A stretch of DNA of 6,558 nt. Source: Deinococcus sp. Its GTDB lineage: Bacteria; Deinococcota; Deinococci; Deinococcales; Deinococcaceae. The notes under the pieces were generated by a model, which worked only from the letters and a program-made list of their open reading frames with translations, ran no database searches and was not told the DNA's origin. The first letter of the stretch is position 1, and each line of letters opens with the position of its first letter. This document shows positions 6,371-6,558 of the stretch, piece after piece. The DNA is taken from positions 1 to 6,558 of the forward strand of contig JANXWI010000541.1 of assembly GCA_025351205.1 (NCBI GenBank), read 5' to 3'. The translations under genes were made by a program, and so were the position numbers.

Positions 6371-6558
6371 ATGGAAGTTCAGAAACGGCACGTTCTTCTG
6401 GTGGACGACAATCCAAACGACCTGGAACTGGCGCTGGAAGTCATGGGCCAGGGTGCCCTGGACGGCCCGCAGGTGGTCACGGCGCAGGGCGGCCCGGAGG
6501 CGATGGCGTACCTCTCGGCCCACCGTGGGCGGTGCGAGCGCCCCAGTCTGGTGCTGCT
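6371..6558 (+). CDS. Response regulator receiver-domain protein (partial, 3' end missing)
   Basis: 62 residues are visible. HVLLVDDNPNDLELALEVM (7-25) is the first beta-strand and helix of a CheY-like receiver, with the acidic pocket D12-D13. The first strand reading VLLVDDNPND resembles the single-domain regulators paired with phytochrome-type histidine kinases (Rcp1/BphR-like), but this is only an impression. The last residues SLVLL are the third strand, and the phospho-acceptor Asp would be the very next codon after the window ends, so it cannot be confirmed. It would receive phosphate from a histidine kinase and pass on a signal; whether an output domain follows is unknown. It diverges from hisF across a 204-bp gap. 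No promoter is clear: TTGCCT (6277-6282) followed by TTAGAT (6301-6306) is a weak candidate. Confidence 0.85.
   Translation, partial: MEVQKRHVLLVDDNPNDLELALEVMGQGALDGPQVVTAQGGPEAMAYLSAHRGRCERPSLVL

Overview
The window looks like chromosomal DNA of a Deinococcus species. Supporting this are a high-GC coding style, FtsZ, HisF and HisIE proteins of the type expected in Deinococcus, start codons without Shine-Dalgarno sequences that sit 6 nt behind a TANNNT -10 box (leaderless genes, common in Deinococcus), and intergenic gaps filled with short palindromic repeats. The genus is an inference from remembered family features, not from a search.

Layout. Positions 1-134 hold the last 43 codons of a transposase that reads like the IS630 family. 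Positions 135-800 contain no credible gene. They hold the probable outer end of that IS, a ~130-bp mini-element with imperfect inverted ends and a G-quadruplex motif, and a ~434-bp element (313-746) bounded by a 12-bp inverted repeat and filled with degenerate copies of a ~22-bp motif. Next come an exported, probably beta-rich protein of unknown function (801-1784, +), a 134-bp palindrome-ended repeat (1832-1965), and a cyclophilin-type peptidyl-prolyl isomerase lipoprotein (2117-2848, +). A 456-bp convergent gap follows, with a strong bidirectional terminator hairpin and a 37-bp exact copy of the end of the 313-746 element.

On the minus strand are ftsZ (3305-4372), then hisIE (4692-5390) and hisF (5387-6166). 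hisF and hisIE overlap by 4 nt and form a translationally coupled pair acting in histidine biosynthesis (HisI and HisE work on phosphoribosyl-ATP/AMP; HisF is the cyclase subunit of imidazole-glycerol-phosphate synthase). ftsZ lies 319 bp downstream of hisIE, separated by a second small repeat (4610-4681) that shares its ends with the one at 1832-1965. ftsA and ftsQ, which commonly precede ftsZ, are not here. Divergent from hisF, a response-regulator receiver gene starts at 6371 and is cut by the window end just before the expected phospho-acceptor Asp.

The genes are ordinary housekeeping or envelope functions. The unusual content is in the gaps: at least three families of short inverted-repeat elements, two of them present more than once in 6.5 kb. 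I see no CRISPR, toxin-antitoxin, phage-defence or other new multigene system.
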